In this document: piece after piece, positions 44,125 to 53,038 of the stretch | How the letters are laid out: the number at the start of each line of letters is the position of its first letter | How positions within the stretch are numbered: the stretch's first letter is position 1 | The notes under the pieces: model-generated | Told to the model about the DNA's origin: nothing | Database searches by the model: none | What the model saw: the letters and a program-made list of their open reading frames with translations, nothing else | NCBI GenBank assembly: GCA_016839745.1 | Contig: JAEOTS010000080.1 | Coordinates: 1-64,000, forward strand | DNA length: 64,000 nt | Direction of reading: 5' to 3' | Origin: Promethearchaeota archaeon | GTDB taxonomy: Archaea > Asgardarchaeota > Lokiarchaeia > Sigyniarchaeales > SOKP01 | Made by a program: the position numbers and the translations under genes

Positions 44125-45039
44125 ATGACTGAAGAAGAAAATGATGAGCAAGAAGTTGTTAAGGAGGATAATGAAATAGATGATGATACAGAATTCATTA
44201 TAGACTTTACAACAAGCTCGGCAATAAATAGAGTTGGTTTGAAATTCTTAGTTGTGTATATCCCAATATTCTGGTTTAGCGGTCTTGCGGTTGCAACATT
44301 TTGGTATGGTTATACAATAAGTCCAGTACCTTGGATAATTAAATTGTTATTTTTACCTCTAATATTATTAGGTTTCAGTTTTCTATTTATCTTTAGTTGT
44401 TTCTTTTTTAGCAAACTTCTATTAATTTTCATAAACTTAATTCACTTTCCCAAAGAGGGAATATTCCGGGCTGAAAAGGGAAACATGGATTTTGAGTTTT
44501 GGATCCTCAGAACCGAGATAAAGAAGATAACGCTATGGTTAATACGAAATTGGCCTTTGCCGTGGATTGATGTTATCGCTTTTCGCTGGTTTGGTATAAA
44601 AATGGACTTTTCAAGCCATTTAAACGACGCGTGGTGTGATGCTGAATTCATTTCCTTTGGAAAACACGTTACCATTGGTCAAGGCGCTGTTATCATGAGT
44701 TCAATGGTAGTAGGCAATTACCTCATCATTAAAAAGATTAGATTTGACGATTATTCGCTCATCGGAGGTCAGAGTACTATCGCCCCTGGAACGCATTTTG
44801 GTGAAGATACAGTGCTGGGCGCGGTGTCTACGACAACATTAAATCAGGAATTAGAAGACGGATGGATTTATTCTGGAATCCCAGCAAGGAAATTAAAACT
44901 TAACAAATACGCTGAAATGCGGAGGGACATTATCCACAAAGTTGACGTTGACGAAGCAGAAAAAGTCGAAACCGAGCACGAAGTTAATATAGACGATGAT
45001 AAAAGACACCTTTTTAAAAAGAAGAGGGAGGATGATTGA
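44125..45039 (+). CDS. Type-B membrane protein with left-handed beta-helix domain
   Basis: About 304 residues. An acidic N-terminus and DFTTSSAINR lead into two hydrophobic segments (~45-70, 80-115). Then EFWILRTEIKKI, PLPWIDVIAFRWFGIKMDFSSHLNDAWCDAEF and hexapeptide turns (GKHVTIGQGAVIMSSMVVG, DYSLIGGQSTIAPGT, DTVLGAVSTTT) ending in WIYSGIPARKLK, typical of beta-helix acyltransferases. It matches the C-terminal half of the fusion protein at 51131. ATG 44125 is used; GTG 44113 in frame is possible. The downstream gene begins one base after its stop. Confidence 0.75.
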   Translation: MTEEENDEQEVVKEDNEIDDDTEFIIDFTTSSAINRVGLKFLVVYIPIFWFSGLAVATFWYGYTISPVPWIIKLLFLPLILLGFSFLFIFSCFFFSKLLLIFINLIHFPKEGIFRAEKGNMDFEFWILRTEIKKITLWLIRNWPLPWIDVIAFRWFGIKMDFSSHLNDAWCDAEFISFGKHVTIGQGAVIMSSMVVGNYLIIKKIRFDDYSLIGGQSTIAPGTHFGEDTVLGAVSTTTLNQELEDGWIYSGIPARKLKLNKYAEMRRDIIHKVDVDEAEKVETEHEVNIDDDKRHLFKKKREDD

Positions 45040-45040
45040 A

Positions 45041-45937
45041 ATGAGCGTTCCTAATTCTATGCGTATTGGTCCTTTTTGTGCGACGGTCTTAGCTAAAAAA
45101 AAATACTTGATATTATATATATTTTTGATTTGGATAAGTCTATTTCCCGCTATTTTGGAAATATGGTGGTATTGGCAGATGTTATGGTACGAGCCTCGAC
45201 CACTCCACTTTTACGTGTTTTTGCCACTCTATTTGTTCGTTATCTATGTTACAACTGTTATTGCCGCCATCTTTTTCACGAAAATTGTGTTAATGATCAT
45301 TAACATTTTCCATAAACCTAAAGAAGGAGTGTTTCTTCGAGATCCTTCTGATAAGGATTACCGTTATTGGAGCCTTAGAAACACGATTAAGAAATGGCCC
45401 ACTTGGCTCGCACATAAATTTCCATTTCCCTTCTTAGATAATATATGTTTTAAAATGTTTGGGGTTAAAACAAAATTTTCTAACTCACTTTTTGAAGGTT
45501 GGGTAGATACGGAATTCATGGAATTCGGTAAAAATGTTGTTGTTGGACAGGGTGCTATAATTCAATCTTCGGTTATCATAGGAAACCTTTTGATTATTAG
45601 AAAAACAACTATTGAAGAAAATGTAAGGATTGGAGCACACGTAATAATTATGCCAGGAACTCATATAGGAAAAAATTGTATTTTGAATACTTGGTCGTCT
45701 ACCATGGTCGGACAAGAATTGGAAGAAGGTTGGATATATAATGGAGGTCCGGCAAAAAAATTTAAGAAAAATAGGTTTTTCGAGGACATCCCAATTGAAA
45801 AACTTACTAAAAGCATTGGAGATTTGGATGGATTATTAAGGAAATACGACGAACAACGGGTCGCTAGAGTAACTAAAGAGCGGAAATTCCTTAAAATAAA
45901 AGATAAAGAGGAACATACCACTGAAGAAAAGGAGTAA
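45041..45937 (+). CDS. Type-C membrane protein with left-handed beta-helix domain
   Basis: 298 residues. The start at ATG 45041 is set by GGGAGGA at 45026-45032 and by the paralog at 53025, which begins with the same MS-P-SMRIGP. Two hydrophobic segments (~20-45, 60-95), then HKPKEGVFLRDPSDKDYRYW, FPFPFLDNICFKMFGVKTKFSNSLFEGWVDTEF and turns such as FGKNVVVGQGAIIQSSVIIG and VRIGAHVIIMPGTHIG. The end is charged. The next gene, a nitrilase-family amidase, starts one base after its stop, suggesting joint function. Confidence 0.75.
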   Translation: MSVPNSMRIGPFCATVLAKKKYLILYIFLIWISLFPAILEIWWYWQMLWYEPRPLHFYVFLPLYLFVIYVTTVIAAIFFTKIVLMIINIFHKPKEGVFLRDPSDKDYRYWSLRNTIKKWPTWLAHKFPFPFLDNICFKMFGVKTKFSNSLFEGWVDTEFMEFGKNVVVGQGAIIQSSVIIGNLLIIRKTTIEENVRIGAHVIIMPGTHIGKNCILNTWSSTMVGQELEEGWIYNGGPAKKFKKNRFFEDIPIEKLTKSIGDLDGLLRKYDEQRVARVTKERKFLKIKDKEEHTTEEKE

Positions 45938-45938
45938 C

Positions 45939-46727
45939 ATGAAAATCGGTTACGTACAAACTTCTCCAATTTTTGGAGAAATAACTCAAAACTTTGACCA
46001 AATTGAGAGTTTAGTGGGTAATTCTAAAGCAGACTTTATTGTTTTGCCCGAACTCTTCGCAACGGGATACACTTTCATATCTAAAGAAGAAGCGGCATCT
46101 ATGGCTGAAAATACTGAAGGAAAAACTTCCGAATTCTTAATGAGAATAGCTAAAAGAACGGGTGCTGTGGTTGTAGGTGGATTCATAGAAAAAGATGGTA
46201 ATCACATATTCAATTCGTCTATGATCGTATCTGATAGCGAAGTTCTTGGTACATATAGGAAACTCCACCTTTATTACAAAGAAAATAAGTGGTTTTCTCC
46301 GGGAAATAAACCTTTAGAAATATATAAAGTTAAAGATACAAGGGTGGGAATCATGATTTGTTTCGATTGGTTCTTTCCTGAGACTATCCGAAGTTTAACT
46401 CTTCTTGGAGCAGAAATTATCGCTCATCCCGCTAATTTAGTTCTTCCGTATTGCCAGAAAGCAATGATAACTCGATGTTTGATCAATCGCGTTTTCGCTA
46501 TAACTTCTAATAGAATTGGTAATGAAGCGAGAGGAGAGGATAATTTTACATTTACAGGGGGAAGCCAAATTACCTCTTTTAATGGTGAGGTACTATCAAC
46601 TGCGCCAAAGGATAAACCTTATATTGATTTTGTTGAAATAGAGATTACTCAAGCGAGAGATAAAAACCTTAACAAATATAATAATGTAATTAGTGATAGA
46701 AGAATTGAGTTTTATTCACTTGAGTAA
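45939..46727 (+). CDS. Nitrilase-superfamily carbon-nitrogen hydrolase
   Basis: 262 residues with the full catalytic triad: E38 in VLPELF, K108 in YRKLHLYY and C141 in IMICFDWFFPE. Family members hydrolyse amides (omega-amidase, N-carbamoylputrescine amidase) or run the reverse acyl transfer. GGAG precedes the ATG by a few bases, and it starts one base after the type-C protein stop. The position in an operon of membrane beta-helix transferases points to an amide-bond substrate made or removed by that system, but no substrate is determined. Confidence 0.85.
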   Translation: MKIGYVQTSPIFGEITQNFDQIESLVGNSKADFIVLPELFATGYTFISKEEAASMAENTEGKTSEFLMRIAKRTGAVVVGGFIEKDGNHIFNSSMIVSDSEVLGTYRKLHLYYKENKWFSPGNKPLEIYKVKDTRVGIMICFDWFFPETIRSLTLLGAEIIAHPANLVLPYCQKAMITRCLINRVFAITSNRIGNEARGEDNFTFTGGSQITSFNGEVLSTAPKDKPYIDFVEIEITQARDKNLNKYNNVISDRRIEFYSLE

Positions 46728-46751
46728 ATTTACTATCAAATTTTAAAAAAA

Positions 46752-48392
46752 TTAAACTTCTACAACATAAAGCGGCCATTTTTTTAAAATGCCTTTCGGA
46801 CTCTTCCCGTTTTTAACTTTCTCTAATATTTCAGAGCGAGTCGATAAGAAGTCTACGGGATTATTCTTAATAAATTCTAGTTCAATCTCATTATTTAAAA
46901 TAGCTTCTTTAAATTTTTTATTTTTAATACATTCCAATAAGATTTGACTATAATTTGCTAAATTAGAGCAATTACTCTTCTCGTTTGAATATAGAAATAA
47001 TCTTAAACCATTATTTACAGATTTTTTAGAGATTATTAGTAATAGAGAATCAATATTTGGAATGCATTTCTCTTTTAAGCAATTTAAAAGAAATCTAGGA
47101 TTTTGAATTTCGAAATTAGGAAAAGTAAAGTAATCCCCAGCATAGACTCGATAATTAGATTGTACTTCTATCTTATTTGACAATTTTATAGGATAATTTA
47201 ATTGAAAACTTGAACGGAAAATTCTCCCGTCAATTTGGGGAAGTCCGTCTTGATATTTAATTGAAATAACATCACTTAAATCTATATTGATTAATGCTTC
47301 TGAGTTGTCAAGACGTGAAACATAAAGCCTACCAAATTTATTTTTGGTTCTTGAAATCAACTCTTTTTTTCCTCTGTAATCTATTACTGGAAGTGAAAGA
47401 GGAAAGATATGCATTCTATCTAAAGTAGAGATATCAAAACCAGCTCCACTTAAACTTGAAGCAAATGGTCCAATCTCAGAAGCTACATAAAGATTAGTGA
47501 ATTTTTCTTTCCCTTTTTCCCATTTCATAAATTTTCGAATTAAATTCCAGTCAGATTTTGAAAGTGAACTAATGCTAAATATTAAAGTTGCATTAGCTAG
47601 CTTTTCAGATAGATCATTTTGAATTTGTTTTGAAGCATTAAATAATCCATTCTTTTCAATTTTTAATAGAAGGTCTTCAACTTTTGGATTTTGAGTTTTA
47701 TCTATTGAATCAAGTGATCTTTTAATCCCATCCTGGAGTCTAACAATATCTGCCCAACCTAAGATTGTTATTGCTGGAGCAGAAATAACTGAGATATTAT
47801 CCATTGTTAAAATTTCAGATAAAATCTCTAAATTCCTTGAATTTTTATATTCATATAAAAGATACGATTTTGGTTTAATAACAGATAACATAATTCTTTG
47901 AGAAAATTCTGAAGAGTAAAGCGAAATATATTTCTTGTCTTTATATGTTCTAGTTCCATCAAATTTTAATCTAGAAGGAACAAAAACAATAGCGGAAGAA
48001 TTTGAATTTAAACCACTCGATTCAAAAATTGCTTGCATACCAGGAGCCCACTGCCTTTTAGCAATATCTTTTGTCATGTGAAACCATTTTATCATCGACA
48101 AATTACTATTTGTAGTCCCTGAAGTATGACAAAAAACTAATGGTTTCGAAATTTTATTAGTTTTTAGATAATCATCGATCTTTATCGAGAAACTTCTTGA
48201 ATCAGTCAATCCAGATTTTATCTTATTGAAAATATCCTCAACAGATGACAATCCCGAAAGTTTTAATGATAATTCTTCATATTCTTCTCTAGTCCTTATT
48301 TCAAGCCAAGATTTCCAATTTATTTTTTTTATATCAGAAAAGGACTCATTGAATTTTTTCTGAATCTTCTCATCAAAATCTAATGACTCCAA
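46752..48392 (-). CDS. Adenylate-forming (ANL superfamily) enzyme, divergent
   Basis: 546 residues. The AMP-binding P-loop is present as HTSGTTNSN near residue 90, and the A5-like motif as VASEIGPF near 310, followed by GRLYVSRLDN and DVISIKYQDGLPQIDGR, where the aspartate would bind ribose. The layout recalls phenylacetate-CoA-ligase-like and LuxE/GH3-type adenylating enzymes. It starts with TTG after GGAGAG. It is 23 bases downstream of the Rieske oxygenase on the same strand, so both are probably one operon. The acid it activates is unknown; a free carrier protein was not found. Confidence 0.65.
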   Translation of the reverse strand: MESLDFDEKIQKKFNESFSDIKKINWKSWLEIRTREEYEELSLKLSGLSSVEDIFNKIKSGLTDSRSFSIKIDDYLKTNKISKPLVFCHTSGTTNSNLSMIKWFHMTKDIAKRQWAPGMQAIFESSGLNSNSSAIVFVPSRLKFDGTRTYKDKKYISLYSSEFSQRIMLSVIKPKSYLLYEYKNSRNLEILSEILTMDNISVISAPAITILGWADIVRLQDGIKRSLDSIDKTQNPKVEDLLLKIEKNGLFNASKQIQNDLSEKLANATLIFSISSLSKSDWNLIRKFMKWEKGKEKFTNLYVASEIGPFASSLSGAGFDISTLDRMHIFPLSLPVIDYRGKKELISRTKNKFGRLYVSRLDNSEALINIDLSDVISIKYQDGLPQIDGRIFRSSFQLNYPIKLSNKIEVQSNYRVYAGDYFTFPNFEIQNPRFLLNCLKEKCIPNIDSLLLIISKKSVNNGLRLFLYSNEKSNCSNLANYSQILLECIKNKKFKEAILNNEIELEFIKNNPVDFLSTRSEILEKVKNGKSPKGILKKWPLYVVEV

Positions 48393-48415
48393 AATGCTCT
48401 CCGAGAATAAAATTT

Positions 48416-49405
48416 TTATTTAGTATATAATTCAATCAATTCTTGTCGTCGTTTCCTATAAAATACAATTGGAATATCTCCTTGAATGAGTTTTTCTTCC
48501 ATTTGTAATTCAGTTTTTATCGGTTGCTGGGTTATAACAACCCTTCGATCTTGGTGTAAAATCTTAATACTTGACTTTTTTCCAATCCAATTAACTAAAG
48601 TTTTCAAAAGTGGAATTCTTACTAATTTCTGATAAAATCTCATATAAAATAAAGTATTGTTTTCATCAACTGGAACAAACGCAATAAAAATGCGTGCTTT
48701 TGTTGCAAGATTGAGTTGCCATAAATGGGGGAATCTAAAGGTAAGATGAAACACTTTAAAATCTTCTGGAAATTCTTGAGGCGTAAAAGGTTTAGTTTTC
48801 CCATCATCTTTTACATTATATGTCCACGCAAGAAACCCTCGCTTATCCTCCATTTCTTCAACGAGAGGGCCATGTACTAGAGTCCGGTGCCCTCTTCCAA
48901 TTGTATTATAATGTACAAAAGGAAGATGTACTACATCTAATTGGTTTTCAATTGCTCTAGAGTAGTGAACTGGCCAAACTTCTGTATAGGTGGAATAACT
49001 AAATTTTTTATCAATATCTTCAAAGAAGGGAAGGGGAGGATATTCGCTCAAAGTATCTCCCCACCATATCCAGATAAAACCATGATCTTCTTCTGTGGGG
49101 TAAGAATGAACTTTAAAACGTTCAGGAACGGGTGAACTTTTTCCATTAGCGGGGATAATTGTAGTTCTACCTGAGGAGTCGTATTGAAGTCCATGAAATG
49201 GGCATTCTACAGTTTCACCATCTTGGCATATTTTACCTATACTCAGTGCTGCACCTCGATGTACACATTTATCTTTCAAGCATATAATTTCATTTTTCTT
49301 GTTACGCCAAAATACCATTTTTTCGCTTAAACGAGTTATTCCAATGAGTTTACCACGAGGAACTTCTTTTGATTCTAATACAGCATACCATTGATTTGGA
49401 ATCAT
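48416..49405 (-). CDS. Rieske non-heme iron oxygenase, alpha subunit type
   Basis: 329 residues. The Rieske [2Fe-2S] ligands are C47, H49, C68 and H71 in CVHRG and CPFHG. The mononuclear iron site is visible as N154-QL-D157-VV-H160-LPFV-H165. It resembles vanillate demethylase/PaO-type oxygenases, which hydroxylate or demethylate aromatic or polycyclic substrates with O2 and a reductase. No reductase is adjacent. It is notable beside anaerobic-type enzymes such as Fwd. The ANL-type gene follows in the same operon. Confidence 0.88.
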   Translation of the reverse strand: MIPNQWYAVLESKEVPRGKLIGITRLSEKMVFWRNKKNEIICLKDKCVHRGAALSIGKICQDGETVECPFHGLQYDSSGRTTIIPANGKSSPVPERFKVHSYPTEEDHGFIWIWWGDTLSEYPPLPFFEDIDKKFSYSTYTEVWPVHYSRAIENQLDVVHLPFVHYNTIGRGHRTLVHGPLVEEMEDKRGFLAWTYNVKDDGKTKPFTPQEFPEDFKVFHLTFRFPHLWQLNLATKARIFIAFVPVDENNTLFYMRFYQKLVRIPLLKTLVNWIGKKSSIKILHQDRRVVITQQPIKTELQMEEKLIQGDIPIVFYRKRRQELIELYTK

Positions 49406-49611
49406 AATTAAATTAACACTATAATCTCTTATTTTTATTTATTCTTCCTATAAACTAAAAACAATACGATTCAGTTTGAATGAAATTTCATTTCACTTCA
49501 AAGTAATACGAAAAGACAAACATAATAAGCTTATTTAAAATATAATTGTATTGAAGAAGAACGATCCGAACTTTAAGTGATTGATAAAATAAGTTAATAA
49601 ATGCATAGAAG

Positions 49612-50619
49612 ATGAGAGCTGCCGTATTTGATGGACAACAAATATCAGTTAAGGATGTACCAATACCAAAACTTGGAAATTCTCAAGTTTTAATTCAAAT
49701 TAAAGCGTCAGGAATATGTGGGACCGATATAGCCATAGTAAAAGGAGATTTGCCAACGCCATCTCCGCTTATTTTAGGACACGAGTTTGCAGGTGAAGTT
49801 ATAGAAGTCGGTAAGAAAGTTGACTCAAACTGGGAAGGAAAACATGTCACATCCGAAATTAATACCAACATCGATTTCAGCTGTTATTACTGTCAACGAA
49901 AAATTTTTTCCCAATGTCTATCACGCAAAGCCTTAGGTATAGATATTAACGGCTCCTTTGCTGAATACATAGTTCTTGAGCCATATTTGCTTCACGAAAT
50001 ACCGAGAAAGATTTCTTACAAGGAAGCAACGTTTATAGAACCTTTAGCAGCAGCGTATCAAACATTTGAAATGATGCCATTAGCTGATGACGACAAAGTT
50101 ATCGCAATCTATGGGCTTGGAAAATTAGGTTTATTGCTAACCCAAGTCGCCTTAGTTAAGGGATTGGATGTAATAGCAGTTGATGGTTCAGAAAAAAAGC
50201 TTTCTATGGCTGAACAGTATGGTGCAAAGCAATTAATTAACCGTCATGAGGTAGAAAATATAAGTGATGAGATCAAAAGTTCAACTGATAATCTTGGAGC
50301 AGATATTGTCGTAGATACTACAGGCAATCCAGAAGCTCTTATAGATATCGTTGCTTCGTGTAAAACACGAGGTAAAATCCACATTAAAAGTACTCATGGA
50401 TTAAGAACTCCAATCAATCTTACTGATATAGTAGTTCGAGAAATCACAATTTACAGCAGTAGGTGTGGTCCATTTGATAAAGCAATTGAGGGATTAAGCT
50501 CTGGAGATATTAAAGTTAAAAATTTAGTTTCCAAAATGTATGACTTAGAAAAAATTAGAGAAGCATTTGCTGCTTACGATGAAAATCCGGATTTTATAAA
50601 AGCAGTTATCATAATTTAG
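49612..50619 (+). CDS. Zinc-dependent medium-chain alcohol/threonine-type dehydrogenase
   Basis: 335 residues of the MDR family: GICGTDIAIVKG and GHEFAGEVIEVG carry the catalytic zinc ligands (Cys, His-Glu), and IYGLGKLGLLLTQVA is the nucleotide motif. The structural-zinc loop has only three cysteines (C-x2-C-x7-C), with aspartate in place of the first cysteine, similar to the acidic substitution known in Sulfolobus ADH. Substrate is not defined; sugar alcohols, threonine or long-chain alcohols are possible. The 3' end overlaps the convergent YkgJ-type gene by 11 bases. Confidence 0.85.
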   Translation: MRAAVFDGQQISVKDVPIPKLGNSQVLIQIKASGICGTDIAIVKGDLPTPSPLILGHEFAGEVIEVGKKVDSNWEGKHVTSEINTNIDFSCYYCQRKIFSQCLSRKALGIDINGSFAEYIVLEPYLLHEIPRKISYKEATFIEPLAAAYQTFEMMPLADDDKVIAIYGLGKLGLLLTQVALVKGLDVIAVDGSEKKLSMAEQYGAKQLINRHEVENISDEIKSSTDNLGADIVVDTTGNPEALIDIVASCKTRGKIHIKSTHGLRTPINLTDIVVREITIYSSRCGPFDKAIEGLSSGDIKVKNLVSKMYDLEKIREAFAAYDENPDFIKAVIII

Positions 50620-51004
50620 TAAACAGTACCTGTTTTTCTAAAAATCTAACGATCTTTTTACATGTATTCATGTGAGATTGTTTATTTGGATAAAACATTT
50701 CAGGTCTCGGGCATTCTTGGTCTAAAACGCATATTTCTTTATCAGAATCGTATATTAAAGGATAAAAACGACATCCTTGTGGTCTCACTCTATAAACTTG
50801 ACATAATTTAGATGTAACATCAAAGAAAACGCAAAATCCATCTGCATTTTTTAATTGGAGCAATCCATCTGTTGTTTTTATTACAAAATCGTTTGTTCGC
50901 AAGTTCTTAGGATCAGAATTTTTAATTCGGTTAACATCCCGAGCAGAAAGAATCATTTCTGTTTCACGACAACAATTACCACAATCTACACATTTGTTTT
51001 TCAT
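50609..51004 (-). CDS. YkgJ-family cysteine cluster protein
   Basis: 131 residues with the CxxCGNCC N-terminal cluster and later cysteines in GFCVFF, LCQVY, PQGCRFYP and QECPRP, matching the YkgJ (zinc- or iron-chelating) family. In archaea these small proteins may help Fe-S or metal handling; the reaction is not known. It converges with the dehydrogenase gene, overlapping by 11 bases. Confidence 0.8.
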   Translation of the reverse strand: MKNKCVDCGNCCRETEMILSARDVNRIKNSDPKNLRTNDFVIKTTDGLLQLKNADGFCVFFDVTSKLCQVYRVRPQGCRFYPLIYDSDKEICVLDQECPRPEMFYPNKQSHMNTCKKIVRFLEKQVLFTKL

Positions 51005-51130
51005 AGTTAGCTTATCTTTTCTACTATTTATTAATACTTAATAAGGAAAAAACAAATTTTTTTAAACTATAAAAGTAATCTTTTATCTTAATTATACTTT
51101 AATCGAGTATTTTTTTTGATTTGATAAATC

Positions 51131-53038
51131 ATGGCTGTTGAGGGTAAAGCAGAGGTGTCTACTGATTCTAAAGCCTCTGAAGATTCAGAAGAAGAACCCA
51201 TTATAGAAGAAGTGAGAATGCAATATACTCTCTATTTGATACTCTTTTTTATTATTTACTATATATCGTGGATCGGTCCCAGCTTTATTTTTATGACGTA
51301 TTTCATGATGGTTTTTCGAGAATATTTTTTAGAGGCTCCCACTTTTATCGCTATTTTTACGGAACTAAATCCGCTTTTAGCTTTACTTTTAATGCCTTTG
51401 ATTATAATTCTATGTTATTTAGTGCGCATTATTTTCATAGGGCTTACCACTAAGATTATTTGGGCAATAACTGAAAAAATATCGCCATCGAAAAATGGAA
51501 TAATACCCAGAAACATTAAATCTAAAGCAGCAGATTATTACCACATAAGATCCTTTATTTTAAAATACGGCAAAAATATATTTACAAAAGGAATCCTTCC
51601 TTGGCTTTCAAACTGGTTTTATAATTTTGTGAAAGCCAGCAAAATTGGAAAAGGTACGACAATAGAAGAATCTTTAGTAAATGATAAATTTATAACTGTC
51701 GGAAAAAACTGCTATATTGGAGTTAATTCAAGCCTCGCGACACATGTTGTTGAGGGAATTTTTGGCAATATCTCGTATTTTGAAGTTAAACTGAAAGATA
51801 ATGTTACTTTTGCAGCGATGAATCAGATCGGTCCTGGATCTGAAGTTTTCGAGGATAGTTTTTTATTACCCTTAGCATCAGCTCAAAAGCATGTGACAAT
51901 AGGGAAACAGGGAGGTAAAAATTTTGGGTATTACTTTGGACTTCCCGCTAGGAAAATTTTTAAAAAGAAATTAAAGGAATATATTGGCTTAAATCCTGAA
52001 GATTTAGAAAGAAATGAGAACTTAGAAGAGTACCTTTCTAAGAAAAACGAGACAAAGTCAAAAATTAAACAAAAGAGTATTGAAAAAATCGAAGCGGAAG
52101 ATCCTAACGAAACTAGTAACAATGATACTAAGGACCAAGTAAAGGAAAATCCTATTGATATCAATAGTTTAACTAAAGAAGATTTAGCCGTCGACTTTAC
52201 AACTAGCAGTGCTATTAGCAGAATAAATATAAAGTTTTTAGCTGTTTACATACCAATTTTTTGGTTAAGTGGATTAATGGCAGCAATATTTTGGTATGAA
52301 TATACCCGATTTTTTGGACTCTCAACAATATTATTTCTACCAATCGCTCTCTTTTTAATGATTTACATATTTATTATAGGAGTGCTGTTTTTTAGCAAGC
52401 TGCTGCTAATTTTTATCAATTTATTGCATAAACCCCGTGAGGGAGTTTTTTTAGCTGAAATTGGTGATAAAGACTACGAATTTTGGATGATGAGGACAGA
52501 ATTAAAAAAAATTGCCCTTTGGTTTCTTAGAAACGCTCCACTACCTTGGATAGATGTAATTGCGTTTAGGTGGTTTGGTATACGGATGGATTTCTCAAGT
52601 CATTTAAACGATGCGTGGTGTGATGCCGAGTTTGTAGATTTTGGTCGAAATGTATTAATAGGGCAAGGAGCTACAGTGATGTCCTCAATGATAATTGGTA
52701 AATATTTGATAATTAAAAGAGTAATATTTGAAGATTACGTTCTAGTAGGTGGACAAACAACCATCGCCCCCGGTACGATAATGAGACACGATGGTTTTAT
52801 TGGTGCTATAAGTACTACGACATACAATCAAGTTCTTGAGCCTAATTGGATATATTTCGGAATTCCAGCCATTAAGCTTAAAAAAAATAAATATGCCGCG
52901 ATAAGACGAGATATCATAACAAAACGCAGCGTTGATGATGAGACGAAAATCGAGGAGACTACAGATGTTTACGTCGATGATGATAAAAAACAATTAATAA
53001 ACACAGAAGAATCGGAGGATAATCATGTCAATTCCTAG
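51131..53038 (+). CDS. Fused type-A/type-B membrane beta-helix protein
   Basis: 635 residues. Residues ~30-295 are type A (GIIPRNIKSKAADYYHIRSFILKYGKN, in parts, and GVNSSLATHVVEG). A charged lysine/glutamate linker runs to ~345. Residues ~350-620 are type B (DFTTSSAISR, PLPWIDVIAFRWFGIRMDFSSHLNDAWCDAEF in parts, GGQTTIAPGT). It thus joins in one chain what 42236/43186 and 44125 encode separately. Its stop overlaps the next gene, a type-C copy, by 14 bases. The fusion is good evidence that A and B act together in a membrane complex. Confidence 0.8.
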   Translation: MAVEGKAEVSTDSKASEDSEEEPIIEEVRMQYTLYLILFFIIYYISWIGPSFIFMTYFMMVFREYFLEAPTFIAIFTELNPLLALLLMPLIIILCYLVRIIFIGLTTKIIWAITEKISPSKNGIIPRNIKSKAADYYHIRSFILKYGKNIFTKGILPWLSNWFYNFVKASKIGKGTTIEESLVNDKFITVGKNCYIGVNSSLATHVVEGIFGNISYFEVKLKDNVTFAAMNQIGPGSEVFEDSFLLPLASAQKHVTIGKQGGKNFGYYFGLPARKIFKKKLKEYIGLNPEDLERNENLEEYLSKKNETKSKIKQKSIEKIEAEDPNETSNNDTKDQVKENPIDINSLTKEDLAVDFTTSSAISRINIKFLAVYIPIFWLSGLMAAIFWYEYTRFFGLSTILFLPIALFLMIYIFIIGVLFFSKLLLIFINLLHKPREGVFLAEIGDKDYEFWMMRTELKKIALWFLRNAPLPWIDVIAFRWFGIRMDFSSHLNDAWCDAEFVDFGRNVLIGQGATVMSSMIIGKYLIIKRVIFEDYVLVGGQTTIAPGTIMRHDGFIGAISTTTYNQVLEPNWIYFGIPAIKLKKNKYAAIRRDIITKRSVDDETKIEETTDVYVDDDKKQLINTEESEDNHVNS

